A stretch of DNA of 64,000 bases, taken from contig NZ_GL882538.1 in the NCBI RefSeq assembly GCF_000195595.1, positions 17,267 to 81,266 of the forward strand, given 5' to 3'. Positions within the stretch are counted from its first letter, which is position 1, and every line of letters starts with the position of its first letter. A program made the position numbers and the translations under genes. Under the pieces are notes generated by a model. That model was not told the DNA's origin, made no database searches, and saw nothing but the letters and a program-made list of their open reading frames with translations. Origin of the DNA: Actinomyces sp. oral taxon 170 str. F0386. Its GTDB lineage: Bacteria; Actinomycetota; Actinomycetes; Actinomycetales; Actinomycetaceae. Below, one piece after another: positions 37,142 through 48,245 of this stretch.

Positions 37142-38482
37142 GTGACCACCTCAACGGACCCAGCAGCAACGATCTCGTCCACCACCACGGAAACCGGGCC
37201 TGACCGGTCGGCGCTGCCCGCAGCGGCCACCTCCCGAGCCGTCATCGACCTGGAGGCCGTGGCCCACAACGGACGGCTCCTGGCGCAGACGGCGGGTGTG
37301 CCGTGGATGGCCGTGGTCAAAGCCGATGCCTACGGTCATGGGTTGGGGCCGATCGCCCTGACGGCCCTCTCCGCGGGGGCCTCCTGGCTGGGAGTGGCCC
37401 AGCTCGCCGAGGCCCTTACCCTGCGCGCACTTCTCGATGAGGCCGGCGTGGCTCGGCCCGTTGAGGAGCCCTCCGGGCAGGCTCCCCGGGTCCTCAGCTG
37501 GCTCCTGCCCGTTATGGATCCCGCCCGGGCGGCTTGCGAGGACTCACCCCTGCGCGCCGCCCTCAAGGCAGACCTGGACCTTTCTGTCTCCACCCTGTCC
37601 CAGCTCGAGGCCCTGGCGGCTGCGGCCCGGGCGCAGGCGACGACGGCGCGCCTCCACCTCAAGGTCGACACCGGTATGTCGCGCGGCGGCGCCATGGCCG
37701 AGGACCTGCCCGCTCTGGCTGCCGCGCTGAGACGGGCCGTGGATGAGGGGGCGGTCGACGTCGTCGGCCTGTGGTCCCACCTGTCCCGCGCGGACGAGCC
37801 CACCAGCGGTTCCACCGAGGAGCACCTGGTGCGGTACCGGCAGGCCGAGCGGATCGTGTGTGAGGCGGGCCTTACCCCGTCCATCCACCACCTGGCCGCT
37901 ACCGGAGGGCTCCTGTGGCACCCGGAGGCTCGCATGGACCTGGTGCGAGCGGGAATCGGCCTGTACGGACTGAGCCCCGACCCGTCCGTGACCACCGGTG
38001 CCGAGCTCGGGCTGCGGCCGGCTATGCGCCTGGAGTCCGAGCTGGTGCAGGTCAAACGCATCGACGTCGGACAGGCCGTCTCCTACGGAGGCACCTGGAG
38101 CGCCCCCACCGACCGCTGGGTGGGACTCGTCCCGCTCGGCTACTCCGACGGCGTCCCCCGTGCTGCCAGCTCGACCGGTCCGGTGGGGATCGGCGGCATG
38201 ATGACCGCCATCGTGGGCCGGGTATGCATGGATCAGGTGGTCATCGACCTCGGTCCGGCCCAGGATGAGACCGGCTCCTCTCTGCCGGCGCCGGCTCAGG
38301 TCGGGGACACCACCGTGCTCTGGGGCGCCCCGGACGCCTTGGGACAGGAGGCCGTGCCCACGGTGGATGAGTGGGCACAGGCCTGCGGCACCATCAACTA
38401 CGAGATCGTGACCCGGCTCGGCGCTCGTATCCCGCGCTGCTACGTCGGAGCCGGGGCCGGTGGCGACTACGCTCGCCCTTAG
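37142..38482 (+). CDS. alr: Alanine racemase
   Basis: The PLP enzyme makes D-alanine for peptidoglycan. The PLP lysine is in WMAVVKADAYGHGLG, and LKVDTGMSRGG, VSYGGTWSAPTDRWVGLVPL and GYSDGVPR are family motifs. It has an N-terminal ~25-residue Thr/Ser-rich extension. GTG 37142 (446 aa) is preferred because GACAAT stands six bases upstream; GTG 37091 is possible. It heads alr-tsaE-tsaB, as in mycobacteria. Confidence 0.94.
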   Translation: MTTSTDPAATISSTTTETGPDRSALPAAATSRAVIDLEAVAHNGRLLAQTAGVPWMAVVKADAYGHGLGPIALTALSAGASWLGVAQLAEALTLRALLDEAGVARPVEEPSGQAPRVLSWLLPVMDPARAACEDSPLRAALKADLDLSVSTLSQLEALAAAARAQATTARLHLKVDTGMSRGGAMAEDLPALAAALRRAVDEGAVDVVGLWSHLSRADEPTSGSTEEHLVRYRQAERIVCEAGLTPSIHHLAATGGLLWHPEARMDLVRAGIGLYGLSPDPSVTTGAELGLRPAMRLESELVQVKRIDVGQAVSYGGTWSAPTDRWVGLVPLGYSDGVPRAASSTGPVGIGGMMTAIVGRVCMDQVVIDLGPAQDETGSSLPAPAQVGDTTVLWGAPDALGQEAVPTVDEWAQACGTINYEIVTRLGARIPRCYVGAGAGGDYARP

Positions 38483-38534
38483 AGGACGGCAGACGTCGGG
38501 TATCACCGATCCCCTGGACGGATGAGGAGGACAC

Positions 38535-39167
38535 ATGAGCGGTGCACCACATGCACCTGAGACCGTTTCCGAGATCACCGTCACCACCGGTGACGCCAAT
38601 GAGACTCGAGCCCTTGGCGCCCGCCTGGCTCTCCTGCTGGGGGCCGGCGACCTCGTCATGCTCTCCGGTGGGCTGGGGGCCGGTAAGACCACACTGGCTC
38701 AGGGCGTCGGCGCGGCCCTGGGAGTGCGTGGCCGCGTCTCCTCACCCACCTTCATCATCGCCCGTGTGCACCCCTCGCTGTCCGAGGGGCCCGACCTCAT
38801 CCACGTCGACGCCTACCGGATCGCCTCCCTGGAGGAGATCGACGCGCTCGACCTGGACTCCTCCCTGGAGCGGTCGGTGACCCTGGTCGAGTGGGGTGAG
38901 GAGAAGGTGGAGGCCCTGAGCCCCGACCGCCTGGAGGTCCAGGTGCTTCGCCCTCACGGCGCCGTCGGAGCCTCGGGGCTCGGCGCCGTCCAGGCCGGCT
39001 CCGATCCTCCGGATGGCTCGGCAACGGAGGATCCGGTCGTGGATTTGGGCGAGGTCGACGATGGCAGGCGAACAGTCGTCGTACGTGCCCTCGGCCCGCG
39101 ATGGGTTGGCGTCGACCTGAGCCCGCTGGCCGCTGTCACCTCCTACCAGCCTGGAGCGCCACTGTGA
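38535..39167 (+). CDS. tsaE: tRNA t6A biosynthesis ATPase TsaE
   Basis: This is the ATPase of the TsaBDE complex that makes threonylcarbamoyladenosine at tRNA position 37. Walker A GGLGAGKTTLAQG (residues ~45-57), SSPTFIIARVHP, LIHVDAYRI and VTLVEWGE are present. At 210 aa it exceeds the ~150-aa family size through a variable C-terminal half. ATGAGGAGGACAC precedes the ATG. Its stop overlaps the start of the next gene by four bases. Confidence 0.94.
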   Translation: MSGAPHAPETVSEITVTTGDANETRALGARLALLLGAGDLVMLSGGLGAGKTTLAQGVGAALGVRGRVSSPTFIIARVHPSLSEGPDLIHVDAYRIASLEEIDALDLDSSLERSVTLVEWGEEKVEALSPDRLEVQVLRPHGAVGASGLGAVQAGSDPPDGSATEDPVVDLGEVDDGRRTVVVRALGPRWVGVDLSPLAAVTSYQPGAPL

Positions 39168-40267
39168 ACACGCCTTCTCCGGTTGCACCGGTCTGCGACG
39201 CGATTCCCATCTCGCGCGCCTGGCGCCGTGGGCACCTGGCGAGCCTTGCCGGCCTCGTGCTCGTGATCGCCCTTCTGTCCGTCACTTTCCTGGTAGCGGG
39301 AGCGGCACGGGCCGTCACGGACCCGCCGTCCACCGGCGCCGGCGACATTGCCACCTCCGACTCGACTGCCCAGACCACGCCGGCCGCTCCCGCCGGGAGC
39401 CCGACGGATGGCTCGGCAGGCTCAGCGGGCGCTGACTCGCGCAGCTCGGCCAAGTCCCTCATGGAGAGCGACTGTGTCGCCCAGGTGCGCCAGAGCACCG
39501 GTGAGCAGGGTGAGATCACGGTCGGAGACTTAAGGAGCGTCTACGCCTGGGCGCCCGGTTTCCTCGATGGTTCCCAGCCCTCCGCCCAGCCCGTCGACAC
39601 CGGGGACTGGGCCGCGACCGTCTCCGCGGCCGGCAAGCCTGTCGGCCTGCTCGAGGTCGTCAAGGACAAGGGCCGTGCCACCTGCACTCCCGTGTTCGAC
39701 GACGACCTGGCCATCGACGTCGACCAGATGGGCGACGCCCAGCTCATCCACGACCGCAATGCCAACGCCTGGTACTCGCTACGCGGTACCACGGTGACGG
39801 CGCTGGGGGAGGCCGCCACCCGACGCCTGGCAGGGCCCATCGAGCTCAGCGACTACGGGGAGATCCTGCGCGAGCGCGCCGGCTCCAAGCCCAAGACCGC
39901 CGCCACGCAGAGCGAGGCGCGCTCCGCCACGGGCGGCTGGGCGATCTGGGGGCCGGTCCTTGCGGTTGTCGTCGTCGGGATCGTTACCGTCATCATCACG
40001 GTCCGCCACGAGCGCAAGGTGACCGCGCCGCTGCGCCAGGCCCGCAACCGCGCCGACATGGCCGAGCGCGCCGACCGACTCAGCCGGGACGAGCCCGACG
40101 AGCGGGGCGTCGCGGTACGGCGGGGCATCCCCCGCGCAGCCATCGACCTGTCTCTCCTCGGAGACGGGACCGAGGGGGATGCCGGTACAGGCACGACTGG
40201 CGGCGAGACCCTGGGTGACACGATCCCCGAGAGCCGCGCCAACTATCCTCGGGACCCGAGGGCATAG
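39164..40267 (+). CDS. Membrane protein of unknown function in the t6A gene cluster
   Basis: I do not recognise this family. The 367-aa product has an N-terminal hydrophobic segment (~28-53, LAGLVLVIALLSVTFLVAGA), a Ser/Thr/Gly-rich linker, an extracytoplasmic region of ~190 residues with two Cys (in ESDCVAQ and ATCTPVF), a second membrane segment (GPVLAVVVVGIVTVIITV) and a charged cytoplasmic tail. GTG 39164 overlaps the tsaE stop (GTGA), so it is co-translated with tsaE and precedes tsaB by 9 bp. Its place in the cluster may be incidental. Confidence 0.75.
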   Translation: MNTPSPVAPVCDAIPISRAWRRGHLASLAGLVLVIALLSVTFLVAGAARAVTDPPSTGAGDIATSDSTAQTTPAAPAGSPTDGSAGSAGADSRSSAKSLMESDCVAQVRQSTGEQGEITVGDLRSVYAWAPGFLDGSQPSAQPVDTGDWAATVSAAGKPVGLLEVVKDKGRATCTPVFDDDLAIDVDQMGDAQLIHDRNANAWYSLRGTTVTALGEAATRRLAGPIELSDYGEILRERAGSKPKTAATQSEARSATGGWAIWGPVLAVVVVGIVTVIITVRHERKVTAPLRQARNRADMAERADRLSRDEPDERGVAVRRGIPRAAIDLSLLGDGTEGDAGTGTTGGETLGDTIPESRANYPRDPRA

Positions 40268-40276
40268 GCTGGCCCG

Positions 40277-41059
40277 GTGCGAATCCTCTCCATCGACTCC
40301 TCCCTGGGGACACAGCTCGCGGTTGTCGACACGGCCGAGGCCGTCGACGCCGCCGACACCGACTCAGCCACCGGCCGACGCGCCCTGCGAGTGCTGACCC
40401 AGGCCGAGCAGACTAATACCCGCCGGCACGCCGAGTCCCTGGGGCAGATGCTCTCCGAGTCGCTGTCCGCCCCCGACGTGGCCGACTGTCCACTGGACGC
40501 CGTCGTCGCGGCCATCGGGCCGGCCCCCTTCACCGGGCTGAGGGCCGGACTGGTGACGGCAGAGGTCGTCGGGCGCACCCGCGGCGTGCCCGTCCACGGC
40601 GTCTCCAGCCTCGACGCCGTCGCCCGCCGAGCCCTCGACGAGCTCGGAGCCCACGGTGTCGAGCGGGCCCCCGTCGTCCTGGTTGCTACCGACGCCCGCA
40701 GGCGGGAGGTCTACGGGGCACTCTTCCGCGCCAACGGACCCGACGACGTCACCCGCCTGACCGAGATCAGTGTCTGCCCTCCGGCTCAGGTCGCCGAACG
40801 CGTTGCCGAGCAGGCACCGGGGCAGGTCGGTGCGGACGGAAACGTCGACGTCGTGGCCGGTTCCGGCGTCGCCCTCTACCCCGAGCTGGCGGAGTTGGCC
40901 TCCTGCCACGAGGCGCTCGCCCCCGTCTCCGGTGACGCTCTGACGCAGGTGCGCATCGCCCTGGCCCGTCTGGACCGCGGTGAGGAGCTGGGTACGAAGC
41001 CGCTCTACCTGCGCCACGCCGATGTGCAGGTGCCCGCTGCCCGCAAGCGCGTGCGCTGA
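40277..41059 (+). CDS. tsaB: tRNA t6A biosynthesis protein TsaB
   Basis: This ASKHA-fold partner and activator of TsaD is 260 aa. It begins MRILSIDSSLGTQLAVVD and contains AAIGPAPFTGLRAGLVTAEV and VLVATDARRREVYGALF. TAGGCT (40265-40270) stands six bases before GTG 40277 with no Shine-Dalgarno, so an internal leaderless promoter is likely even though the gene lies in an apparent operon. rimI follows. Confidence 0.93.
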   Translation: MRILSIDSSLGTQLAVVDTAEAVDAADTDSATGRRALRVLTQAEQTNTRRHAESLGQMLSESLSAPDVADCPLDAVVAAIGPAPFTGLRAGLVTAEVVGRTRGVPVHGVSSLDAVARRALDELGAHGVERAPVVLVATDARRREVYGALFRANGPDDVTRLTEISVCPPAQVAERVAEQAPGQVGADGNVDVVAGSGVALYPELAELASCHEALAPVSGDALTQVRIALARLDRGEELGTKPLYLRHADVQVPAARKRVR

Positions 41060-41081
41060 ACGTAGGCCCAGGGTGACTCAG

Positions 41082-41675
41082 ATGTCCGAGGCGAAGAACG
41101 CAGGACGGGCACCCGGGCTGCGGGAGATGGCCGAGGGGGACCTGGATGCCATCGCCCGCCTTGAGAGCGAGCTGTTCGGGGCCGAGGCCTGGAGCCGAGG
41201 CCTGCTGGCCACCGAGCTGGAGGCCTCTCAGGGAGCCGAGGCCGACCGCCGCTACGTCGTTATCGAGTCCGATGATGCCGCTGTGGAGACCGGTGCAGAC
41301 GCTGGAAGGATGCAGCCGCGGCTCCTGGGATACGCCGGGCTCTACCACGCCGGCGGCCTGACCAGCGCCGACCTGCTGACCATCGCCACCGTCCCAGCGG
41401 CGCGTGGCCGAGGACTGGCCTCTCGCATGCTCGCCGAGCTCGTGGGCACTGCTCGAAGGACAGGCTGTCCTGACGTCCTGCTGGAGGTGCGCCAGTCCAA
41501 CGAGTCCGCCCAGAGGCTCTATGCCAGGCACGGGTTCGTTCCCATCGGCCGACGTCGCCGCTACTACCAGGCGCCGCCCGAGGACGCCGTGGTCATGCGG
41601 TTGACGCTGCGCCCGCGCCTGGGCCCGGTCGGGACGAGCGAAGCCCATGAAGTCAGAGAGACGACCTCGGAGTGA
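41082..41675 (+). CDS. rimI: Ribosomal protein-alanine N-acetyltransferase (RimI-like)
   Basis: The product is a 197-aa GNAT acetyltransferase. It shows LREMAEGDLDAIARLESELF, the acetyl-CoA loop VPAARGRGLASRML, and the C-terminal SNESAQRLYARHGFVPIGRR. RimI acetylates the S18 N-terminus in E. coli; actinobacterial homologues act more broadly. A loop of ~20 residues (ESDDAAVETGADAGRMQPR) is inserted before the central strand. ATG 41082 follows AGGGTG; GTG 41073 is an alternative start. Confidence 0.85.
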   Translation: MSEAKNAGRAPGLREMAEGDLDAIARLESELFGAEAWSRGLLATELEASQGAEADRRYVVIESDDAAVETGADAGRMQPRLLGYAGLYHAGGLTSADLLTIATVPAARGRGLASRMLAELVGTARRTGCPDVLLEVRQSNESAQRLYARHGFVPIGRRRRYYQAPPEDAVVMRLTLRPRLGPVGTSEAHEVRETTSE

Positions 41676-42007
41676 CCCGGAACAGACGGGTGGGCTGAGC
41701 CGGATGGACCGCTATTTCCGACCAGGAGGATTGCAACGGTCGCGAAGGTTAGATAGCCACGGCAGGTGCCGGCCTTAAACACGGTCCTTTGCCTCGAATG
41801 GCCCGATTGTCTGAGACCTCACAGATTTGTCTGACACCCTCATGACGAAAAGGCGGCCTCAGGTCGTGCTGACCACATATTCAGCGGCGTTGAATCCGAA
41901 GTTGAGGCCTGACGAAATCCCCACGATTCTGCGGATGATCGACGTATCTGCGCTGGTGGAGGCCCGGATGGGACCAATGGGTGCCTGAGCGCGGCTAGCC
42001 TTTTGCC
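41676..42007. other. Intergenic region rimI-sdhC
   Basis: The 332 bp have no convincing gene. TAGCCT at 41996-42001 lies six bases before the sdhC GTG and is the probable -10. TGTCTGAGACCTCACA at 41808-41823 is a half-match to a CRP/GlxR-type site (one good half only). Confidence 0.45.
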
Positions 42008-42820
42008 GTGGCCAAAACATCTGCTCCTTCCCTGAAGAGGCGGACCGCCTTCTCCACGACCGTCTTCATGAAGCGCATGATGGCGATCTCGGGGCTGGTG
42101 TTCCTGTTCTTCGTCCTCTTCCACGCCTACGGCAACCTTCACTACTTCGAGGGTGAGGTCGCCTACGATCACTACGCCGTGTTCCTGCGAGCGCTGCTGG
42201 TGCCGATCATGCCTTATGGCGGCGTCCTGTGGATCCTCCGCCTGGCGCTCATGGCCTGTCTCCTGGTTCACGCCGGCAGCGCCTTCCACCTGTGGGTGCG
42301 CAACAAGCGGGCTCGTGGCAATGACAAGTACGCCGTTAAGAAGCCCGGCGCCGAGTACTTCGCCTCCCGCTACGCCATGCGCACCATGCGCTGGGGCGGC
42401 GTCATCCTGCTGCTGTTCATCATCTGGCACATCCTGCAGTTCACCACCCTGTCACTGACGCCGGGGGGCCAGTACGTGCATGGACGCGCTTACCTCAACA
42501 TGTACTACGGCTTCCAGCTGTGGTGGGTATGGCTCATCTACGCGATCGCGCTGGCGGCCCTGTGTCTGCACGTGTGGCACGGCGTATGGTCCGCCCTCCA
42601 GACGCTGGGCGCGGTGCGAGGAGGCACCATCCCCTTCATCCGGCTGATCGCCTTCGTCGTGGCCTTCGCGCTGTTCGCAGGCTTCATGGCCGTCCCGACG
42701 GCGATCCTCTTCGGCTATGTCGACGCCCCCATGACCGCTGCCGACTACTACCCGCAGTTCTGTGACGCGATCGGCTCCTCCGCCGAGCACTTCGCCGAGT
42801 GTGTTGCGGCGACCCACTGA
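42008..42820 (+). CDS. sdhC: Succinate dehydrogenase cytochrome b subunit
   Basis: The product is a 270-aa membrane anchor with five hydrophobic segments and several helix-borne His residues (LFHAYGNLHY, LLVHAGSAFHLWV, IIWHILQF, LCLHVWHGVWSA) expected to ligate two haems b. A single large anchor with no SdhD marks a type-B (Bacillus/Wolinella-like) enzyme. GTG 42008 is preceded by TAGCCT and TTTGCC and no Shine-Dalgarno. It heads sdhCAB. Confidence 0.94.
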   Translation: MAKTSAPSLKRRTAFSTTVFMKRMMAISGLVFLFFVLFHAYGNLHYFEGEVAYDHYAVFLRALLVPIMPYGGVLWILRLALMACLLVHAGSAFHLWVRNKRARGNDKYAVKKPGAEYFASRYAMRTMRWGGVILLLFIIWHILQFTTLSLTPGGQYVHGRAYLNMYYGFQLWWVWLIYAIALAALCLHVWHGVWSALQTLGAVRGGTIPFIRLIAFVVAFALFAGFMAVPTAILFGYVDAPMTAADYYPQFCDAIGSSAEHFAECVAATH

Positions 42821-42832
42821 GAGTGAACGACT

Positions 42833-44829
<1,997 letters not shown>

Positions 44830-44833
<4 letters not shown>

Positions 44834-45600
44834 ACATCAAGCTCAAGATCTGGCGCCAGAAGAACAAGGACTCGAAGGGCCACTTCGAGGAGTACGCCAT
44901 GAGCGGGATCGAGGAGCACATGAGCTTCCTCGAGGTCCTCGACCTGCTCAACGAGCAGCTCTTCGCCGAGGGCAAGGAGCCGGTGGCCTTCGACTCCGAC
45001 TGCCGCGAGGGTATCTGTGGTCAGTGCGGCGTGGTCATCAACGGGCAGGCCCACGGGCCGATCCGCTCCACCACCTGCCAGCTGCACATGCGCCACCTGG
45101 CGGAGGACCCCTCCTTCAAGGACGGCTCCACCATCACGATTGAGCCGTGGCGCTCCACCGGGTTCCCGGTGCTGCGCGACCTCATCGTGGACCGCTCCGC
45201 CTTGGACCGCATCGTCCAGGCCGGCGGTTACATCTCGGTCAACACCGGTGGTGCCCCCGAGGCCCACTCGGTACCCGTGCAGAAGGAGAGGGCCGACGCC
45301 GCCTTCGAGGCCGCCGCCTGCATCGGCTGCGGTGCCTGCGTGGCCGCCTGCCCCAATGCCTCGGCCATGTTGTTCACGGGAGCGAAGATCTCCCACCTGG
45401 GTCTGCTGCCGCAGGGCCAGCCCGAGCGTCTCGCCCGTGTGGTGAGCATGCTCAATCAGCATGACGCCGAGGGCTTCGGCGGCTGCACCAACATTGGTGA
45501 GTGCGCAGCCGTGTGCCCCAAGTCGGTGCCGCTCGAGGTCATCTCACGCCTCAACCGGGACCTCGGTCATGCCCTGTGGAAGGGCCAGCACGCCCACTGA
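44830..45600 (+). CDS. sdhB: Succinate dehydrogenase iron-sulfur subunit
   Basis: The product is 256 aa and carries three clusters: [2Fe-2S] in [15 protein letters not shown] plus a later Cys, [4Fe-4S] in [13 protein letters not shown], and the third centre through C[14 protein letters not shown]. The GTG at 44830 overlaps the sdhA stop (GTGA). A longer reading from 44746 lies in the sdhA sequence and is rejected. The operon ends at a 71-bp palindrome. Confidence 0.97.
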
Positions 45601-45619
45601 CCTCTGACCTGCCTCATAC

Positions 45620-45690
45620 GCCGAGCCGGGCATTCTTCGCGTACCCCAACAGAAATTCTGTAGGGCTACGCGAAGAATGCCCGGCTCGGC
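45620..45690. repeat. Palindromic repeat element, copy 1
   Basis: A nearly continuous 71-bp palindrome centred at 45655: perfect 24-bp arms (45620-45643 with 45667-45690) and an inner ACAGAA/TTCTGT stem. It follows sdhB by 19 bp and precedes the end of the minus-strand gene, so it can terminate both. A 61-base core (45628-45688) recurs at 46631-46691 with only three differences. Confidence 0.85.
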
Positions 45691-45721
45691 GGTGTTCCAG
45701 CGGTGTCCGGTTCTGCCGGTT

Positions 45722-46462
45722 CTACCAGCGCACCCCGGTGGGGTGGATGCCGTGGCGGGCGAGCTCGCGGCACATGGTGGGGGCGTCGTTGGGCCAGGCG
45801 TCCTTCCAGGTCCAGCGGGCGACGTCGTATCCGGCGCGGATGAGGGCGAGCTCGCGCTGGCGCTCGTCCCAGACGGTGTCGTCGGCGTCCTTGCCGAAGC
45901 TGTTCTTGGCGTACTTGATGCGGCCGTCGAACTCGCCTCCGACCATGGTGTGGGGCCAGAGGAAGTCGAGGCGGTAGAGCTCGCCGTCGATGCGGACCTC
46001 GTGCTGGAGGGCGGGTTGGGGCAGGGTGGCCTGCCACATGCGGATGCGGGAGACGGACTCGCCGGGGGACTCGGCGCTCTCGTCGGCCAGGTGGGCGGCG
46101 GTGCGGGCGCTGCGGATGCCGCGGGCGCCGGTGGGGAGGCGGTCGACGGCGTCGGTCAGTTCGGCGTGGGTGCACCGGCGGCCGGCCAGGGCGGCGTCCA
46201 TGGCGCACACGCCCTGGGTGAGCCCACCCCACCGGGCCAGATCAACGACTGTGTCAGAGGCGTTGGACACCAAGACTCCTCTGACCGTTTCCAATGCGCC
46301 GAGCCCGGTTCTCTCCCGACGTTGCAGAAGAGCGGTGCTCGATCGATCCGTGCGACGTCCGAGGCACTGAACCCGCCTCGGAATGCGCCCCACCAGCGGG
46401 AGCCCGAGCCACACGGCCGCCGACGGGCCGAGCAGGACCAGGTCCCCGTGGGCCTTGGCCAC
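45722..46462 (-). pseudogene. AbiEi/DUF559-like protein, probably 5'-truncated
   Basis: The 246-codon frame resembles actinobacterial proteins with an AbiEi-type antitoxin-like N-terminal region (LVLLGPSAAVWLGLPLVG) and a C-terminal PD-(D/E)XK-like DUF559 region (ALQHEVRIDGELYRLDFLWP, GGEFDGRIKY, ELALIRAGYDVARWTW). The likely function is a restriction-like nuclease or antitoxin-related protein. The frame stays open and protein-like upstream of the GTG (PHAGRHDHRHLTLIRAAVAK) but has no ATG or GTG before a TGA near 46549. The native start therefore seems lost, although translation from GTG 46462 is possible. It is bracketed by two copies of a palindromic repeat. Confidence 0.55.
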
Positions 46463-46630
46463 CGCAGCCCGGATGAGGGTCAGATGCCGGTGGTCATGCC
46501 TACCAGCGTGAGGGTTGAGCTCAAGACGTGAGAACTGGCATCAGATGCTCTGTGGACTGGCGGTGTCGATACCCGTCTGTGGAAACCGGCGCGTACCAGA
46601 ATCACGCCGCCCGGTACCCAACCGCGAAGA

Positions 46631-46691
46631 GGGCATTCTTCGCGTACACCAACAGAAATTCCGTAGGGCCACGCGAAGAATGCCCGGCTCG
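46631..46691. repeat. Palindromic repeat element, copy 2
   Basis: Copy of 45628-45688 in the same orientation with three mismatches in 61 bases. The stem is 15 bp (46631-46645 with 46671-46685). It lies 10 bp beyond the 3' end of the minus-strand HAD gene, again a terminator-like position. The outer arm on the left (46620s) has diverged. Confidence 0.85.
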
Positions 46692-46701
46692 ACGTCGGGC
46701 G

Positions 46702-47391
46702 CTAGCCGTCGATGGTGACACTGACCCCGGTGAAGTCGGGGATCCGCGGTGTGCTCGGATCGGCCTCGGGGACGCCGTCGCCCACGAGGAGGATCTGGGC
46801 GCCGGCGCGCTGGGCGGCGATATAACCGGAGGCGGCATCCTCCAGCACCAGGCAGGAGGCGATCGGCATTCCCAGGAGCTCGGCGGCCATGAGGTAGGCG
46901 TCGGGGTCCGGCTTACCGCGCTCGACGTCTTCAGCGGAGACGACGACGGAGGGAATGGGGACCCCGGCCTCCTCCATGCGCACCCGCATGAGCTCAATCG
47001 GAGCAGAGGTCACCAGGGCCAGAGGAACACCGACCTCGATGAGTGCGGTCACCAGAGCCGCAGCGCCGGGGATCTCCGCCATCCTCCCCGCCGTGCGCAC
47101 GATCTCCTCCCGGGCGAAGCACTCGTGGATGGCGTCCTGCTCCTCCGCCGCCAGGTCCGGCAGGAACCGGCGGATCGTGTCGATGCCGGTACGGCCGGGG
47201 GAGTAGGCCATGATCTCGTCGAAGCGCTCACTCATGCCGTAATCACGGGCGAAGGAGCTCCACATCGACTCCACGACAGCCGAGGAGTCCACCAGCGTGC
47301 CGTCCATGTCGCACAGGACCGCCTCTGCCCGGGCCAGGGGCACCGGTTCCTCGGTGGAGCTGTCCGACAACGACAGCAGCTGAACGGTCAC
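46702..47391 (-). CDS. HAD-superfamily hydrolase (phosphoglycolate phosphatase-like)
   Basis: The product is a 229-aa HAD phosphatase. Motif I is CDMDGTLVDSS, motif II VTSAP, motif III the Lys in ERGKPDPDAYLMAA, and motif IV VLEDAASG. The helical cap follows motif I (subclass IA), as in sugar-phosphate and phosphoglycolate phosphatases. The substrate cannot be told. GTG 47391 is chosen because AGGAGGCACC precedes it; the much longer in-frame reading to 47700 overlaps tag. Confidence 0.88.
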   Translation of the reverse strand: MTVQLLSLSDSSTEEPVPLARAEAVLCDMDGTLVDSSAVVESMWSSFARDYGMSERFDEIMAYSPGRTGIDTIRRFLPDLAAEEQDAIHECFAREEIVRTAGRMAEIPGAAALVTALIEVGVPLALVTSAPIELMRVRMEEAGVPIPSVVVSAEDVERGKPDPDAYLMAAELLGMPIASCLVLEDAASGYIAAQRAGAQILLVGDGVPEADPSTPRIPDFTGVSVTIDG

Positions 47392-47483
47392 GGTGCCTCC
47401 TGAGGTGAGACCGATGGAAGGAGAAGGAAACACGGATGCGAGTGTCGTCCAGGGTATCAACGAAGGAGGCGGCATAGGCTGGG

Positions 47484-48101
47484 CTATGCCCACACCCCGG
47501 AGGTGCCGCGGCGGTGGGAGCCGACCAGGTGGGTGTCGATGATCCCGATCGCCTCCATGAGGGCGTGCATCGTCGTCGGACCGACGAAGCGGAAACCTCG
47601 GCGCTTGAGCTCGCGGGACAGGGCCGCTGACTGAGGCGACTGAGCGGGGATGTCCGCGAGCCGGTGCGGCCGCGGAGTGGCCTCCGGCTGGAACGACCAC
47701 ACGAGGCCTGCCAGACCGCCGTCGACGTCACTCGCCTCCCGAAGGCGCAGCGTCGCGCGAGCATTGGTGATGGTGGCCAGGATCTTGGCCCGGTTGCGCA
47801 CGATCGTGGCATCGCCCAGCAGTCGGTCCACGTCCGCCTCCCCGAAGCCGGCCACCGCCTTGGGATCGAAATCCACGAAGGCCTGGCGAAAGGCCGGTCG
47901 CTTGCGCAGGATCGTGGCCCAGGACAGGCCCGACTGGAAGGCCTCCAGACTCAGCCGCTCGAAGACGCCCCGCTCGTCGCGCACCGGCATGCCCCACTCA
48001 GTGTCGTAGTACTCGCGCAGCAACGGGTCGCTGGTCGCCCAGGCCGGTCTGGCCAGGCCGTCGTCGCCCACCACAAGGCCCGGGTTGTCGGGCTCGGTCA
48101 T
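47484..48101 (-). CDS. tag: DNA-3-methyladenine glycosylase I
   Basis: This base-excision enzyme (205 aa) removes 3-methyladenine. Motifs [20 protein letters not shown] and [20 protein letters not shown] carry the substrate-pocket Tyr/Trp and Glu; [19 protein letters not shown] and NTD-HL-like [12 protein letters not shown] follow. The zinc-binding end residues are incompletely conserved in the part visible (no N-terminal MxRC). GAGGAGGCACTGCA precedes the ATG. Confidence 0.92.
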   Translation of the reverse strand: MTEPDNPGLVVGDDGLARPAWATSDPLLREYYDTEWGMPVRDERGVFERLSLEAFQSGLSWATILRKRPAFRQAFVDFDPKAVAGFGEADVDRLLGDATIVRNRAKILATITNARATLRLREASDVDGGLAGLVWSFQPEATPRPHRLADIPAQSPQSAALSRELKRRGFRFVGPTTMHALMEAIGIIDTHLVGSHRRGTSGVWA

Positions 48102-48245
48102 TGCAGTGCCTCCTCATTCGTCTCACCTGTACCGCATCCCGGTCGGCTCATCCCAACGGTAGCGGTGACGGCGGCCTCGCGGCCCGTGCCCGCTTCGCCT
48201 GGCCTTGTCCGTCGCCTGCATCGGCAAGCGATAGGCTGTGGGCTT

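Noticed and set aside
41808-41823. CRP/GlxR site upstream of sdhC
   Set aside because: Only one half (TCACA) matches; the other is TGTCT. It is too weak to list as a site.
46528-47403. Plus-strand 291-codon frame over the palindromic repeat and HAD gene
   Set aside because: It is a shadow of the HAD gene, which has all four motifs on the minus strand; the frame would have to read through the repeat.
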